Origin: Humibacillus sp.
GTDB taxonomy: Bacteria > Actinomycetota > Actinomycetes > Actinomycetales > Dermatophilaceae
Reading direction: 5' to 3'
Assembly: GCA_030452985.1 (NCBI GenBank)
Contig: JAKDLG010000039.1
Coordinates: 1-34,117, forward strand
Length of the DNA stretch: 34,117 nt
In this document: positions 6,946 to 15,291 of the stretch, one piece after another
How the letters are laid out: each line of letters begins with the position of its first letter
Position numbering within the stretch: position 1 is the stretch's first letter
The notes under the pieces: model-generated
Database searches by the model: none
Told to the model about the DNA's origin: nothing
What the model saw: the letters and a program-made list of their open reading frames with translations, nothing else
Program-made: the position numbers and the translations under genes

Positions 6946-8433
6946 TCAGTCGCGGGGCAGGTCCCAGTTGTGCACCGGCTCGTTGGCGTTCATTCCCTCG
7001 ATGTAGTGCCGCAGCATCTCGCGCAGTGCCTTGTCTCGGGTCAGCCCGCGGGCCTCGAGACGCTCGACGCACGCGGTCTGCCACGAGGCGCCGTTGATCC
7101 CCTTGAGGCAGCGCTCCTCGATGATCGTGAGGAACCGGTCGCGCACGGCTTGTGAGACCCCCCACTTCTCGAGGCCTTCATGCGCCATCGGCAGCAACCG
7201 GCGCAGTACGAGCTCGCTCGCCGGCACGTCGCCGAAGCCGGGCCAGTATGCGCGCGCATCGATGCCGAGCCGGGCGCCCTCCTCGAAGTTGGCCTCGGCG
7301 GCGGAGAAGCTCATCCGGGTCCAGACCGGCCGGTCCTCCTCGGCCAGCACCCGCATGGTCCCGTAGTAGAACGCGGCGTTGGCCATGACGTCGGCGATGC
7401 TCGGGCCCGCCGGCAGCGTGCGGTTCTCGACCCGCAGGTGTGGCTTGCCCCCCGCGGTGTCGTAGATCGGCCGGTTCCAGCGGTAGACGGTGCCGTTGTG
7501 CAGCCGCAGCTCCTTCAGCTCGGGCACCTCCCCCCGCTCGAAGACATCCTCCGGGTTCTCTTCGTACAGCTCGGGCAGCAGGGCCGGGAAGTAGCGGACG
7601 TTCTCTTCGAAGAGGTCGAAGATCGAGGTGATCCATCGTTCGCCGAACCACACGCGTGGACGCACACCCTGGTTCTTCAGCTCTACGGACCGGGTGTCGG
7701 TGGCCTGGGTGAACAACGGGATACGAGTCTCGGCCCAGAGACGCTGGCCCAGGAAGAACGGGGAGTTGGCCCCGAGCGCGAGCTGCGGCCCGGCGAGCAC
7801 CTGCGCCGCGTTCCAGTGGTCGGCGAACCGGTCGGGGTGCACCTGCAGGTGCAGCTGGATCGAGGTGCACGCCGACTCCGGGGCGAGCGAGTCGGAGTAG
7901 CGGGCGATGCGCTCCCCCGTCGGTCCCTCGAGCTCGAGCCAGACGTCTTCGCCACGGGCGTCGAGCACCGCGTTGTTCAGGGCGGCGTAGCGGATGTTCT
8001 CGCTGATCCAGTCGCCCTCGAAGTGCTCGGGCATGACGGTCGGCAGGATGCCGATGGCAACGATGCCCGTGTGCAGCTCGCCGGCGCGCGCCGAGGCCTG
8101 GTTGAGCGACGTGCGCAACAGCTCTTCCAGCTCAAGAGCCGAGTCACCAGGCAACGGGCGCGGCGGCACGTTGAGCTCGATGTTGTAGCGCGCCAGCTCG
8201 GTCTGGAAGTCCTCGTCGGCGATCTGCTCGAGGATGACCTTGTTGTCGAGCTTGGGCCCCAGGTCTTCGGAGACCAGGTTGAGCTCGACCTCGATGCCCG
8301 TCATCGGCTTGTCGAACTCGAACTGACTTTGACTCAGCATCCTCTCGAACACATCGAGGTCACGTCTGACCTTCTCGCGATACTGCTGACGCTGCTCGCG
8401 CGTGTACCTGGCCTGCTCGACATCGGCTCCCAC
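6946..8433 (-). CDS. Glutamate--cysteine ligase family protein (GCS2/COG2170-like)
   Basis: This 495-aa protein of the carboxylate-amine ligase / glutamate-cysteine ligase 2 superfamily is long compared with YbdK-type members. Recognisable blocks include FDKPMTGIEVELNLVSED (substrate/metal-binding Glu residues), ARYNIELNVPPRPLPGDS, SACTSIQLHLQVHPD, LALGANSPFFLGQRLWAETR, and HNGTVYRWNRPIYD followed by LRVENRTLPAGPSIADVMAN. It probably joins glutamate to an amine by an ATP-dependent reaction; true gamma-glutamylcysteine synthesis is not proven, since many actinobacteria with this gene make mycothiol instead. The frame extends upstream to 8574, but the GTG at 8433 (product VGADVEQARYTREQ) fits the family start. 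No strong ribosome site is seen; a GTG at 8451 is an alternative. Confidence 0.85.
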   Translation of the reverse strand: MGADVEQARYTREQRQQYREKVRRDLDVFERMLSQSQFEFDKPMTGIEVELNLVSEDLGPKLDNKVILEQIADEDFQTELARYNIELNVPPRPLPGDSALELEELLRTSLNQASARAGELHTGIVAIGILPTVMPEHFEGDWISENIRYAALNNAVLDARGEDVWLELEGPTGERIARYSDSLAPESACTSIQLHLQVHPDRFADHWNAAQVLAGPQLALGANSPFFLGQRLWAETRIPLFTQATDTRSVELKNQGVRPRVWFGERWITSIFDLFEENVRYFPALLPELYEENPEDVFERGEVPELKELRLHNGTVYRWNRPIYDTAGGKPHLRVENRTLPAGPSIADVMANAAFYYGTMRVLAEEDRPVWTRMSFSAAEANFEEGARLGIDARAYWPGFGDVPASELVLRRLLPMAHEGLEKWGVSQAVRDRFLTIIEERCLKGINGASWQTACVERLEARGLTRDKALREMLRHYIEGMNANEPVHNWDLPRD

Positions 8434-8489
8434 GTGCTGAGACAACCACACTCGGGGCCCGGACGCGAGACTGGAGGCCGGGGTGTTCA

Positions 8490-8533
8490 GCCCTCGAACG
8501 CCCAAGAGGCGCTCTCGGGCCGGCGTTGAGGGC
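8490..8533 (-). terminator. Terminator hairpin downstream of gcvP
   Basis: GCCCTCGAACGCC (8490-8502) pairs with GGCGTTGAGGGC (8522-8533) with one bulged base. It lies 5 nt past the gcvP stop on the minus strand and before the ligase gene. The segment CAGCCCTCGAA at its edge repeats the last codons of gcvP (from about 8537), which looks like a small local duplication. Confidence 0.6.
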
Positions 8534-8537
8534 CCAC

Positions 8538-11444
8538 TCAGCCCTCGAAAGCCTCCGGCGGCGGGCACGAACACACCAGGTTGCGGTCACCGAAGGCCCC
8601 GTCGATGCGGCTCACCGGCGGCCAGTACTTGTCGGGCGCCGCGACGCCGACCGGGAACGCGGCATCCGTGCGCTCATAGACGTGGTCCCAGGCACTGGCC
8701 ACGTTGAGGGCGGTGTGGGGAGCGTGCCGCAGCATGCTCTGCCCCACCTCGACGTCACCCTTGTGCACCGCCTCGATCTCGTCGCGGATGGCGATCATGG
8801 CGTCGCAGAACCGGTCGAGCTCGTAGCGGTTCTCCGACTCGGTCGGCTCGACCATCAAGGTGCCCGCTACCGGGAAGCTCATCGTGGGTGCGTGGAAGCC
8901 GTAGTCGACGAGCCGCTTGGCCACGTCGTCGACGGTCACCCCGGTCTCGGCGGTGATCGCACGCAGGTCGAGGATGCACTCGTGGGCCACGAGGTCATCG
9001 CGCCCGGAGTAGAGCACCGGGTAGTGCTGGCGCAGCCGGGCCGCGATGTAGTTCGCGCCGAGCACGGCCATCTGAGTGGCATAGGTGAGGCCTGCCCCGC
9101 CCATCAGCCGCACGTACGCCCAGGAGATGGGCAGGATGCTCGCCGAACCGAACGGGGCTCCCGAGACGGGACCGACCCCCGTCGCGGGCCCGGCCTCCGG
9201 GGCGAGGGGGTGGTTGGGCAGGTGAGGGGCGAGGTGGGCGCGAACGCCGACCGGCCCGACGCCCGGGCCGCCGCCACCGTGCGGGATGCAGAACGTCTTG
9301 TGCAGGTTGAGGTGGCTGACGTCGGCGCCGAACTTGCCTGGCTGGGCGAGACCGACGAGCGCGTTGAGGTTGGCGCCGTCGACGTAGACCTGGCCGCCGG
9401 CGTCGTGCACCAGCTCGCACAGCTCGGTGATGGTGTCCTCGTAGACGCCGTGGGTCGAGGGGTAGGTGACCATGATCGCGGCGAGGTTCTCGCGGTGGGT
9501 CTCGATCTTGGCGCGCAGGTCGTCCATGTCGATGGTGCCGCCCGGCGCGGTCTTGACGACGACGACCTTGAGGCCGGCCATCACCGCTGAGGCCGCGTTC
9601 GTGCCGTGAGCGCTGGCCGGGATGAGGCAGACACGCCGGTGACCCTCGCCCCGCGACTGGTGGTAGGCGTGGATCGCTAGCAGGCCCGAGAACTCGCCCT
9701 GCGACCCGGCGTTCGGCTGCAGCGACACGGCGTCGTAGCCGGTGATCTCGCACAGCCAGGCGGCCAGCTCGTCGATGAGGGCCCGGATGCCGGTCGTCTG
9801 GTCAGCCGGTGCGAACGGGTGCAGGTTCGCGAACTCGGGCCAGGTCACCGGCTCCATCTCGGTGGTGGCGTTGAGCTTCATCGTGCACGAACCGAGCGGG
9901 ATCATGCCGCGGTCGAGGGCGAAGTCACGGTCGGAGAGCCGTCGCAGGTAGCGCAGCATCGCCGTCTCGGAGTGGTGCGAGTGGAAGACCGGGTGGGTCA
10001 AGAAGTCGGTCTCACGCACCAACGACGCGGGGATGCCGCTGGGCTCCTCGCTCCCCACCGACACCACGCCCGCGGGGTCGCTGTCGACACCCGCGACGGC
10101 GAGGATCGCGACGACGGTCTGGGCCGTCGACGTCTCATCGAGGCTGATCGACACGCGATCGGCGTCGACCAGACGCAGGTTGAAGCCGCTCTCGGCGAAG
10201 CGCGCGACCAGCTCGGTGGCGCCCCCGTCGACGCGCACCGTGAGGGTGTCGAAGAACGTGTCGGACTCGAGCTCGTAGCCCCCCGAGAGCAGTCCGCGAC
10301 GCAACGACGCGGTCAGGGTGTGCACGCGACGAGCGATATCGGTCAGGCCATCAGGCCCGTGCCAGACCGCGTACATGCTGGCCATCACCGCGAGCAGCAC
10401 CTGAGCCGTGCAGATGTTCGACGTCGCCTTCTCGCGGCGGATGTGCTGCTCCCGGGTCTGCAGGGCCAGGCGGTAGGCCTGGTTGCCCTCGGCGTCGACC
10501 GACACGCCGACCAGCCGACCGGGCATCGAACGCTCCAGGCCCTTGCGAACAGCGAGGTAGCCCGCGTGCGGCCCACCGAATCCCATCGGCACCCCGAAGC
10601 GCTGAGCCGAGCCGACGGCGATGTCGGCCCCCCACTGTTGCGGGGCGGTGAGAAGGGTGAGCGCGAGCAGGTCGGCGCAGGCGGTGACGAGCGCACCGGC
10701 CTCGTGGGCGGCGGTGGCCAGGGCCGTGAAGTCGGTGATCTCGCCGGACGCGGCCGGGTACTGCACGACGACTCCGACCACGGGGTGACCGTCGGCGGCC
10801 GCGGCCAGTTCGTCGCTGCTCGTGACCGACCTCAGGTCGGCGACGACGAGGGGCAGCTCGATCGCACCGGCGCGGGTCTGCATCACGGCGATCGTCTGGG
10901 GGAAGACCTGCGCGTCGACGAGCACGACGGCATCCGGCGCGGCCTTGCTCATGCGTCGCATCAACGACATCGCCTCGGCGGCGGCGGTGGACTCGTCGAG
11001 CAGCGACGACCCGGCCACGTCAAGGCCCGTCAGGTCGGTGACGACGGTCTGGAAGTTGAGCAGGGCCTCGAGGCGCCCCTGCGAGATCTCGGGCTGGTAC
11101 GGGGTGTAGGCGGTGTACCACGCGGGGTTCTCGAGCACGTTGCGCTTGACGACCGGCGGAGTGACGGTGCCGTAGTAGCCGAGACCGATCAGCGAGGTGA
11201 GCACGGTGTTGCGGGCGGCGAAGGCCCGCAGCTCGTCGATCACGGCACTCTCACTCGCAGCGGCCTCGAGGGCCAGGGGCGCCTCGGAGCGGATCGCGCC
11301 CGGGATTGCCCGGTCACACATGGCCTCGAGGCTCGGCTGGCCGACCACCTCGAGCATCCGTTGCACATCAGTGCCTCGCGGCCCGACGTGGCGCCCGACG
11401 AAGTCGGAGAAGGGGGCGGTGCGGACGGCCTGGTCGATCGACAT
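8538..11444 (-). CDS. gcvP: Glycine dehydrogenase (decarboxylating), P protein of the glycine cleavage system
   Basis: This 968-aa single-chain P protein decarboxylates glycine with PLP and passes the aminomethyl group to lipoyl-GcvH, which is encoded about 3.4 kb upstream on the same strand. The N-terminal half begins [17 protein letters not shown] and contains [23 protein letters not shown]. The C-terminal half carries the PLP-lysine motif [20 protein letters not shown], with Lys at about residue 716. Length is normal for fused bacterial GcvP. ATG 11444 has AGGAG 7 nt upstream. A glycine riboswitch precedes it, so expression should rise with glycine. Genes for GcvT and GcvL are not in the window. 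Confidence 0.97.
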   Translation of the reverse strand: MSIDQAVRTAPFSDFVGRHVGPRGTDVQRMLEVVGQPSLEAMCDRAIPGAIRSEAPLALEAAASESAVIDELRAFAARNTVLTSLIGLGYYGTVTPPVVKRNVLENPAWYTAYTPYQPEISQGRLEALLNFQTVVTDLTGLDVAGSSLLDESTAAAEAMSLMRRMSKAAPDAVVLVDAQVFPQTIAVMQTRAGAIELPLVVADLRSVTSSDELAAAADGHPVVGVVVQYPAASGEITDFTALATAAHEAGALVTACADLLALTLLTAPQQWGADIAVGSAQRFGVPMGFGGPHAGYLAVRKGLERSMPGRLVGVSVDAEGNQAYRLALQTREQHIRREKATSNICTAQVLLAVMASMYAVWHGPDGLTDIARRVHTLTASLRRGLLSGGYELESDTFFDTLTVRVDGGATELVARFAESGFNLRLVDADRVSISLDETSTAQTVVAILAVAGVDSDPAGVVSVGSEEPSGIPASLVRETDFLTHPVFHSHHSETAMLRYLRRLSDRDFALDRGMIPLGSCTMKLNATTEMEPVTWPEFANLHPFAPADQTTGIRALIDELAAWLCEITGYDAVSLQPNAGSQGEFSGLLAIHAYHQSRGEGHRRVCLIPASAHGTNAASAVMAGLKVVVVKTAPGGTIDMDDLRAKIETHRENLAAIMVTYPSTHGVYEDTITELCELVHDAGGQVYVDGANLNALVGLAQPGKFGADVSHLNLHKTFCIPHGGGGPGVGPVGVRAHLAPHLPNHPLAPEAGPATGVGPVSGAPFGSASILPISWAYVRLMGGAGLTYATQMAVLGANYIAARLRQHYPVLYSGRDDLVAHECILDLRAITAETGVTVDDVAKRLVDYGFHAPTMSFPVAGTLMVEPTESENRYELDRFCDAMIAIRDEIEAVHKGDVEVGQSMLRHAPHTALNVASAWDHVYERTDAAFPVGVAAPDKYWPPVSRIDGAFGDRNLVCSCPPPEAFEG

Positions 11445-11462
11445 GCGCGCTCCTGCGAAGAG

Positions 11463-11500
11463 ACGGGACGGGGTTGAGCGGGTGACTCACGCTCCCCGTC
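11463..11500 (-). promoter_or_regulatory. Hairpin in the gcvP leader, likely riboswitch expression platform
   Basis: On the minus strand GACGGGG and CCCCGTC form a 7-bp stem, with AGCG/CGCT able to extend it inside. The element follows the glycine aptamer and ends about 8 nt before the AGGAG of gcvP (11451-11455), so it could act as a terminator or control access to the ribosome site. Which one cannot be told from sequence. Confidence 0.5.
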
Positions 11501-11652
11501 TGTCGAGACCATGCTGTGGCAGGGCGATCTCCAGAGTTGCCTCCCCCACGTGGTCCGGGCGCCTGAGAGGTTCCGGGGATGTTGCCCCTTCGGCGCCTCG
11601 CAGGTGGCTCCCTTGAGGGAACCGCCCCGAGGACTCTCCCACGCAGGGTTGA
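11501..11652 (-). promoter_or_regulatory. Glycine riboswitch upstream of gcvP
   Basis: Read on the minus strand, the leader contains the glycine-aptamer consensus pieces in order: GTGGGAGAGTCC, GAGGCGCCGAAGGGGCAA, AACCTCTCAGGC, and a closing GACAGACGGGG. These correspond to the conserved core of the glycine riboswitch family (RF00504). Only one full consensus set is visible, so it looks like a singlet or one with a degenerate partner. It precedes a glycine-degradation gene, the classic target. Confidence 0.9.
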
Positions 11653-11663
11653 TCGGCACCCCA

Positions 11664-11669
11664 AATCTA
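11664..11669 (-). promoter_or_regulatory. Putative -10 element of the gcvP promoter
   Basis: TAGATT on the minus strand lies just upstream of the aptamer, so transcription would start near 11657. No good -35 hexamer is seen at the expected spacing (about 11687-11692). The tandem repeat array begins immediately beyond that position. Confidence 0.4.
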
Positions 11670-11700
11670 CCAGCCCGACGCGCTCACCCCGCTTCCGACC

Positions 11701-11940
11701 GCGCGACGCGCGGCGCGACGCGCCGAAGGTGCTGGTTTGGCGACACCAAGTGCGCGACGCGCGGCGCGACGCGCCGAAGGTGCTGGTTTGGCGACATCAA
11801 GTGCGCGACGCGCGGCGCGACGCGCCGAAGGTGCTGGTTTGGCGACATCAAGTGCGCGACGCGCGGCGCGACGCGCCGAAGGTGCTGGTTTGGCAACATC
11901 AAGTGCGCGACGCGCGGCGCGACGCGCCGAAGGTGCTGGT
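11701..11940. repeat. 51-bp tandem repeat array, about 4.7 copies
   Basis: Four full copies (11701-11751, 11752-11802, 11803-11853, 11854-11904) and a 36-bp partial copy (11905-11940) follow head to tail. Copies differ at only about two positions (CACC/CATC and GCGAC/GCAAC). Each unit opens with GCGCGACGCGC then GGCGCGACGCGCC, two inverted repeats around a single A, followed by GAAGGTGCTGG and TTTGGCGACAYCAAGT, which has short TTGG/CCAA arms. The array fills the space from the resR stop to just upstream of the gcvP promoter. Together with the riboswitch it occupies the only gene-free stretch over 300 bases (11445-11947). The unit is a multiple of 3, so several frames stay open, but codon content and position argue against coding. 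Confidence 0.95.
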
Positions 11941-11947
11941 CTAGCAG

Positions 11948-12529
11948 TCAGGCCAGGCGGCGGGCTTGACGACGTGCTGTGAGCTCGTCGCCGGGGTGCT
12001 CCTCGCGTGGCTCTTCGTCGGCGCGTTCGCTCGGCAGCTTGGCGAGGGTCCCCTCGACCTCGCGCCAGACCCGGCCAACGGCTATGCCGAAGACTCCCTG
12101 ACCGCCCTGAACGAGATCGATGACCTCATCGGCCGAGGTGCACTCGTAGACGGAGGCACCGTCGCTCATCAGGGTGATCTGAGCCAGGTCGTCGACTCCC
12201 CTTTCACGCAGGTGGCTGATCGCGACCCGGATCTGCTGCAGGGAGACGCCAGTGTCGAGCAGGCGCTTGACGACCTTGAGCACGAGGATGTCGCGGAAGC
12301 CGTAGAGACGCTGGGTGCCGGACCCGGTGGCGCTGCGAACCGAGGGCTCGACGAGCCCGGTGCGGGCCCAGTAGTCGAGCTGCCGGTAGGTGATTCCGGC
12401 GGCCTTGCACGCGGTGGGGCCGCGGTAGCCGGCGTCCGGAGCGAGGTCGGGAAGATCATCGGTGAAGAGCAGGCCTTGGGCCCCGAGCGGCAGCGGCCGT
12501 CTCGTGCTCGGCTCCTCCATAGCGGCCAT
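11948..12529 (-). CDS. resR: MerR-family regulator, ResR/McdR (Rv1830) homologue
   Basis: This 193-aa DNA-binding protein has a MerR winged-helix domain (GYRGPTACKAAGITYRQLDYW then TGSGTQRLYGFRDILVLKVVKRLLDTG) and the characteristic extension DGASVYECTSADEVIDLVQ followed by GGQGVFGIAVGRVW. This pattern closely resembles M. tuberculosis Rv1830, a regulator linked to cell growth, division and recovery from antibiotic stress. The gene order around it also matches Rv1826-Rv1832. The start at ATG 12529 is chosen because GGAGGAGCCTC precedes it; the frame is open 16 codons further. Two inverted repeats upstream are candidate MerR sites. Confidence 0.88.
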   Translation of the reverse strand: MAAMEEPSTRRPLPLGAQGLLFTDDLPDLAPDAGYRGPTACKAAGITYRQLDYWARTGLVEPSVRSATGSGTQRLYGFRDILVLKVVKRLLDTGVSLQQIRVAISHLRERGVDDLAQITLMSDGASVYECTSADEVIDLVQGGQGVFGIAVGRVWREVEGTLAKLPSERADEEPREEHPGDELTARRQARRLA

Positions 12530-12614
12530 GAGGCTCCTCCTGCACTGGTCGCCTGCGCGCCTTCGCGCAGACCACATCCCGATAACTACATCAACGTCGT
12601 TCTGGGTTATCCAC

Positions 12615-12644
12615 TGACGGTAGAGCGACTATCCTCCACCGTCA
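12615..12644 (-). promoter_or_regulatory. Inverted repeat upstream of resR, candidate MerR operator
   Basis: TGACGGT (12615-12621) and ACCGTCA (12638-12644) are perfect 7-bp inverted arms 16 bp apart, located 86 bp upstream of the resR start. TTGACG on the minus strand overlaps the distal arm and could serve as a -35 element. MerR proteins bind such spaced dyads in promoters. Autoregulation by ResR or control by FtsR is inference. Confidence 0.45.
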
Positions 12645-12695
12645 ATCACCGGCGGGCCGACATGGTGCGTGTCGCGCCCACCCGTTCCAGGCTTA

Positions 12696-12719
12696 AGGTT
12701 TCACTAGAAGGTGAGACCT
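12696..12719 (-). promoter_or_regulatory. Second inverted repeat between DUF151 and resR
   Basis: AGGTTTCAC (12696-12704) and GTGAGACCT (12711-12719) are 9-bp arms with one mismatch and a 6-bp spacer (TAGAAG). The dyad lies between the DUF151 stop and the first resR dyad, where a resR promoter would be expected. A MerR-type dimer site is the most natural reading. Confidence 0.45.
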
Positions 12720-12753
12720 GGGCGTCATCTCCGGCTGACGAACACCGACGTCG

Positions 12754-13263
12754 TCACGACGTCTGACGACCCGGGGGGCCCTCGTCGGGTGCCTCCGGGT
12801 GCTCGAAGTCTTCGGCCGAGACGTGGTCGAGAAACTCCTTGAACTTCTCGACCTCGTCGTCCTCGTCGGAGGACACGACGATGGCCGCCTCGTCGAGGAT
12901 CGAAGAGTCGACGAGGACCTTCGCCCCCGTGCGCAGCGCCAGGGCGATGGCGTCGGACGCGCGCGACCCGATCTCGGCGGTGCCGTCAACGATCAGCGAG
13001 GCGTGGAAGACGGAGTCTCGCAGGGCGACGATGCGCACCTCGGTGAGCTCGTGGCCCAGCACGGCCAGCAGGTCGCGCATCAGATCGTGGGTCAGCGGAC
13101 GTGGCGGCACGACGCCCTGCTGCGCATACGTGATGGCAGCCGCCTCGGCCGCCCCGATCCAGATCGGTAGGTACCGTCGACCCCCGTCGCGCTCGCGCAG
13201 CAGCACGATCGGCTGGTTCGTCGGCATCTCGACCCGCACACCCAGGACCTCGACCTCTTTCAC
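12754..13263 (-). CDS. Bifunctional nuclease domain protein (DUF151, Rv1829 homologue)
   Basis: This 169-aa protein has the DUF151/BFN core: VLGVRVEMPTNQPIVLLRE, RRYLPIWIGAAEAAAI, RPLTHDLMRDLL, and SRASDAIALALRTGAKVLV. Plant and Thermotoga members have been described as nucleases or structural homologues, but the actinobacterial role is unknown. The C-terminal tail (from about residue 130) is acidic, rich in Asp and Glu. It lies between two MerR genes exactly as Rv1829 lies between Rv1828 and Rv1830. It starts with GTG at 13263, with a G-rich ribosome site directly before it. Confidence 0.88.
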   Translation of the reverse strand: MKEVEVLGVRVEMPTNQPIVLLRERDGGRRYLPIWIGAAEAAAITYAQQGVVPPRPLTHDLMRDLLAVLGHELTEVRIVALRDSVFHASLIVDGTAEIGSRASDAIALALRTGAKVLVDSSILDEAAIVVSSDEDDEVEKFKEFLDHVSAEDFEHPEAPDEGPPGRQTS

Positions 13264-13409
13264 TCCCCCACCGTACCCCGGCGGCCAGGACGAGAGGCCC
13301 GACCATGCGCACCCCCAGGCGCGCTCGAACCCCGGCCAATCGACCAGGCCACGCCGCCAACCGCCGTCCCCACGACCGAGGCCTGCTCTCTGGAGATCAG
13401 TGTCGGGGA

Positions 13410-14135
13410 TTACGTGCGGCCCAGGCCCGACCTGACCAGGGCGACGTGCAATGCGATACAGGCCGAGGCGATCTCTGCCGCACGCTCCTCGTCGGTGCCC
13501 TCGTCACGTCGGGTGGCCAGAACCTGTTCGACGAGCCCGACCTCGCGGTCGGCTGCGGTGCGAAAGGAGCGCAGATGGCGCGCCTCGAGCCCGTGCGAGG
13601 ACAGGCTCTTGGCGGCAGCGGCTATCGCCAGTGCGTCTGCCGTGAAATGCCCTCGGGAGTCGGCCTGCACCAGACCGAATTTCTCAAGAGCCAAGAGGGT
13701 GTCTCGGTCGATGCCGGTGGCCTCCCGCAGCTCTGGTCCCGTGAGACTGACGCTCGGTCTACGGCGCAGGCCGGCGCCATCCGGCACCTGGGGATCGCTG
13801 GTCGGCGTCGGGGGTCGGGGGCCGCCGGCGCCGCCTTCCGGCTCGGTCAGACCTCGGTCGAGTGCGTCGAGGGCGCTGCGGATGACCTTGAGCGGCCAGA
13901 AGCGGTCACGCTGCGCCGCGAGGACGTAGTGCAGGCGGTCGACGTCCGCGCTGGTGAAGGTGCGATACCCGGAGGCGGTGCGGTTCGGCGTCACCAGCCC
14001 CTCTGCCTCGAGAAAGCGGATCTTGGATGCCGTGACGTCGGGAAACTCGGGCCGCAGCCGAGCAAGCACCTTGCCGATCGTCAGACGATCGTCAGACGGA
14101 GGCCGGAGAGGTGCCGCGTCGGGCTGCGCCGTCAC
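13410..14135 (-). CDS. ftsR: MerR-family regulator, FtsR (Rv1828) homologue
   Basis: This 241-aa MerR protein has an N-terminal winged helix, LTIGKVLARLRPEFPDVT, KIRFLEAEGLVTP, SGYRTFTSADVDRLHYVLAAQ, followed by a Pro/Gly-rich linker and a C-terminal domain (SLTGPELREATGI... HGLEARHLRSFRTAADREVGL) typical of the Rv1828 group. The Corynebacterium glutamicum orthologue FtsR activates ftsZ, so a role in division is likely. The start is uncertain: GTG 14135 gives VTAQPDAAP; a TTG at 14159 also fits, and neither has a clear ribosome site. It is downstream of garA with a short gap, probably in one transcription unit. Confidence 0.85.
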   Translation of the reverse strand: MTAQPDAAPLRPPSDDRLTIGKVLARLRPEFPDVTASKIRFLEAEGLVTPNRTASGYRTFTSADVDRLHYVLAAQRDRFWPLKVIRSALDALDRGLTEPEGGAGGPRPPTPTSDPQVPDGAGLRRRPSVSLTGPELREATGIDRDTLLALEKFGLVQADSRGHFTADALAIAAAAKSLSSHGLEARHLRSFRTAADREVGLVEQVLATRRDEGTDEERAAEIASACIALHVALVRSGLGRT

Positions 14136-14198
14136 GGTGCACTCATGCCGAGGTGACAACGAGAACAGGCACAGTCATGGTGACGTCATGCCAAGTGC

Positions 14199-14708
14199 TC
14201 AGGCCGCCGCGTAGTAGACGAGGCGGAACTTACCGACCTGTACCTCGTCGCCGGTGTGCAGGGCGGACTCGTCGACGAGATGGCGGTTGACGTAGGTTCC
14301 GTTCAGCGAGCCCGCATCGCGAACCGCGTACCCGGACGCGCCCTTGACGAACACGGCATGTTTGCGTGAGACGGTCACATCGTCGAGGAAGATATCGGAG
14401 TCGGGATGGCGGCCGGCCACGATCTCGGCGTCGTCGAGCAAAAAGCGGGCCCCGGAGTTCGGGCCTCGGAGCACCACCAGCAGAGCCGTGCCCGGGCGGA
14501 GCGCCTCGATGGTGGCCTGATCTTCGGCGGAGAGACGCCCGCCCTCAGGCACCTCTGGCTGCTCTTGGGCGGGCACACCCTGAAAGCGCATCGTGCGGGG
14601 GTCGACGGTGCTCGTACGGTCGGAATCGAGCGGGTCGGACGCAGCGGGGCGCTGGTCGGGTTCGGGCTGCTCGTGTCGTGGGTCGGACTCGGGCGGCTGG
14701 CTCGACAT
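14199..14708 (-). CDS. garA: FHA domain protein, GarA/OdhI homologue
   Basis: This 169-aa protein has a disordered N-terminus and a C-terminal forkhead-associated domain (residues about 75-165) with the phosphothreonine-binding signature GRHPDSDIFLDD, VTVSRKHA and GSLNGTYVNR, ending VQVGKFRLVYY. In mycobacteria and corynebacteria this protein inhibits 2-oxoglutarate dehydrogenase and adjusts glutamate metabolism, switched by Ser/Thr kinases on an N-terminal ETTS-type motif. Here that motif is not intact: the matching region reads DRTSTVDPRTMRFQ. ATG 14708 has GGAGGAG upstream. The gcvH-garA-ftsR order is conserved with M. tuberculosis. Confidence 0.92.
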   Translation of the reverse strand: MSSQPPESDPRHEQPEPDQRPAASDPLDSDRTSTVDPRTMRFQGVPAQEQPEVPEGGRLSAEDQATIEALRPGTALLVVLRGPNSGARFLLDDAEIVAGRHPDSDIFLDDVTVSRKHAVFVKGASGYAVRDAGSLNGTYVNRHLVDESALHTGDEVQVGKFRLVYYAAA

Positions 14709-14797
14709 GCGCTCCTCCTCGGACGGATCAGGCTCTAGTTGTTGGTGGGTACCACCCTAGTTCACCCCGCCGACGACATTCCACGATGGCGTGGGGC

Positions 14798-14820
14798 CGA
14801 CGGGTTCACACACCCCGTCG
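14798..14820 (-). terminator. Hairpin downstream of gcvH
   Basis: CGACGGG (14798-14804) and CCCGTCG (14814-14820) form a 7-bp stem with a 9-nt loop, 64 nt past the gcvH stop on the minus strand and upstream of garA. It may separate gcvH from the garA unit or only attenuate it. Confidence 0.5.
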
Positions 14821-14883
14821 CGTGGCGAGAGGGCACCCACGACGAGACGCTGGTGGCCCGTACGTGCGGCAGAACGGTTCAGG

Positions 14884-15273
14884 TCAGGTCAGGGAAGCCT
14901 GGTACGTCTCGGCGTCCATGAGAGGCTCGAGCGCCGAGGTGTCGGCGAGCTTCATCTCGAACATCCACCCTTCGCCGTAGGGGTCGGAGTTGATCAGCTC
15001 GGGTGTGGCGTCGAGCGCCGGGTTGACCGCCGTCACCTCTCCTTCGAGGGGTGCGTAGACGTCACTGACCGACTTGGTGGACTCGACCTCACCGCAGGCG
15101 TCGCCGACGGCCACCGTCTCGCCCGGGGTGGGCAGGGACACGTAGACCACATCGCCGAGCGCGTCCTGCGCAAAAGCCGTGATCCCGATGCGCACCACGC
15201 CGTCCTCGCCGACACGGATCCACTCGTGGTCGGTGGTGTAGTGCAGGTCGTCCGGGTAGTCGAGGTCGCTCAT
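14884..15273 (-). CDS. gcvH: Glycine cleavage system H protein
   Basis: This 129-aa lipoyl carrier shuttles the aminomethyl group between the P, T and L proteins of glycine cleavage. The lipoyl site is GEVESTKSVSDVYAP with Lys 67. Other family blocks are TTDHEWIRVGEDGVVRIGIT, LGDVVYVSLP and the C-terminal PYGEGWMFEMKL. Length is standard. ATG 15273 has AGGAG 5 nt upstream. Its partner gcvP is in the same direction beyond four regulatory genes and has its own riboswitch; gcvH has no visible glycine aptamer, so the two may not be regulated alike. Confidence 0.97.
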   Translation of the reverse strand: MSDLDYPDDLHYTTDHEWIRVGEDGVVRIGITAFAQDALGDVVYVSLPTPGETVAVGDACGEVESTKSVSDVYAPLEGEVTAVNPALDATPELINSDPYGEGWMFEMKLADTSALEPLMDAETYQASLT

Positions 15274-15291
15274 GTCGCTCCTGTGGATCTG

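Noticed and set aside
9819-11477. Long open frame of 552 codons opposite gcvP
   Set aside because: It is antisense to a fully conserved gcvP; its His/Arg/Gly-rich translation is typical of a high-GC shadow frame.
11701-11940. Possible CRISPR array
   Set aside because: The whole 51-bp unit repeats without unique spacers, and there are no cas genes.
11511-11982. Open frames of 70-150 codons on both strands across the tandem repeats, with 17-aa repeating peptides
   Set aside because: The 51-bp unit is a multiple of three, so any frame without a stop in one unit stays open through all. There is no ribosome site, and the frames overlap the riboswitch or resR end.
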